DNA from: JALOAR01 sp041649615
Lineage (GTDB): Bacteria > Patescibacteriota > Minisyncoccia > UBA6257 > Colwellbacteraceae
Assembly: GCA_041649615.1 (NCBI GenBank)
Contig: JBAZMT010000022.1
Location: forward strand, 1-13,577
Direction: 5' to 3'
DNA: 13,577 bases
Numbering within the stretch: position 1 is the first letter of the stretch; the number at the start of each line of letters is the position of its first letter. This document shows positions 13,266 through 13,577 of the stretch, piece after piece. The notes beneath the pieces are model-generated. The model was not told the origin of the DNA and made no database searches. It was given only the letters and a program-made list of their open reading frames with translations. The position numbers were made by a program, and so were the translations under genes.

Positions 13266-13577
13266 TTCTCTATATTATAAACTACGATACCGAAAGCGAC
13301 AGAAACATTGAGCGATTCTTTCTTCCCGAACATCGGAATTTCAAATATTTTCTCCGATATTTTTAATATTCTCTGTGATACGCCCGTAACTTCATTTCCA
13401 AAAACGAGAGAAATGTCGTAATTTTTATATTCTTTGATTTCACTTATATCAACCGACTTTTCGTCTTGTTCAATCGAAAATATTTTGAATCCTTTTTTCT
13501 TTAGCGAATTGATTGCGCGTAAGGTGCTCGTAAAATATTTCCACGGAATGGTTTCTTCGGCGCCTAAAGAAACTTTT
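13262..13577 (-). CDS. SpoU (TrmH) family RNA 2'-O-methyltransferase, C-terminal part (5' end beyond the window)
   Basis: An open frame of 104 codons plus TGA enters from the right edge. The translated end contains the SpoU signatures: SLVFGNEVTGVSQRIL corresponds to the motif 2 region (GxExxG), and FEIPMFGKKESLNVSVAFGIVVYNI to motif 3 (P-M-x-G-x-x-x-S-L-N-V-S), where the trefoil knot binds S-adenosylmethionine. Such enzymes methylate ribose 2'-OH groups in rRNA or tRNA; the target cannot be told from this fragment. The N-terminal part lies outside. Its TGA overlaps the GTG start of the DUF192 gene, so the two are one transcription unit. Use of TGA as a stop supports the standard bacterial code. 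Confidence 0.9.
   Translation of the reverse strand, partial: KVSLGAEETIPWKYFTSTLRAINSLKKKGFKIFSIEQDEKSVDISEIKEYKNYDISLVFGNEVTGVSQRILKISEKIFEIPMFGKKESLNVSVAFGIVVYNIEK

Overview
The window looks like a chromosomal piece of a Candidate Phyla Radiation (Patescibacteria) bacterium, most likely a Parcubacteria-type lineage. The evidence is a divergent 16S rRNA 5' end, a compact sugar-phosphate operon in place of full catabolism, a split transketolase, a coiled-coil lytic transglycosylase beside a type IV pilin-like gene, very short or overlapping gene junctions, and almost no Shine-Dalgarno sequences. TGA is used as a stop by at least three genes, so the recoded-UGA lineages (Gracilibacteria, Absconditabacteria) are unlikely. 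No tRNA, CRISPR array, insertion sequence or phage gene was found.

Left part (1-1769): the 5' third of a 16S rRNA gene runs leftward out of the window, preceded by a leader of about 180 nt. Its promoter lies back to back with the promoter of a rightward rpmE-prfA pair (ribosomal protein bL31 and release factor 1), and the two promoters share one -35 box. prfA lacks its usual N-terminal domain. A hairpin with A and T flanks at 1746-1769 ends transcription from both sides.

Middle left (1768-4659): a leftward operon rplY (bL25) - lytic transglycosylase - pilin-like protein. Its promoter lies inside the 3' end of fba.

Middle and right (4633-12776): a long leftward run gap - membrane protein - rpiB - rpe - transketolase N subunit - transketolase C subunit - (palindromic element) - PfkB-family kinase - unknown 410-residue protein - (AT-rich hairpin) - class II aldolase. 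Together these enzymes interconvert pentose, triose, tetrose, hexose and possibly heptose phosphates and feed triose phosphate into lower glycolysis. gap appears to be transcribed from a -10 box six bases before its ATG, giving a leaderless message.

Right edge (12824-13577): a DUF192-family secreted or anchored protein, and the 3' end of a SpoU-family RNA methyltransferase overlapping it by four bases. The methyltransferase runs off the window.

Most worth a second look: the shared -35 box linking rRNA and bL31 transcription, the domain-1-less RF1, the lack of Shine-Dalgarno sites, the unknown protein in the sugar-phosphate operon, the three-hairpin palindromic element, and an RpiB lacking a conserved active-site histidine.
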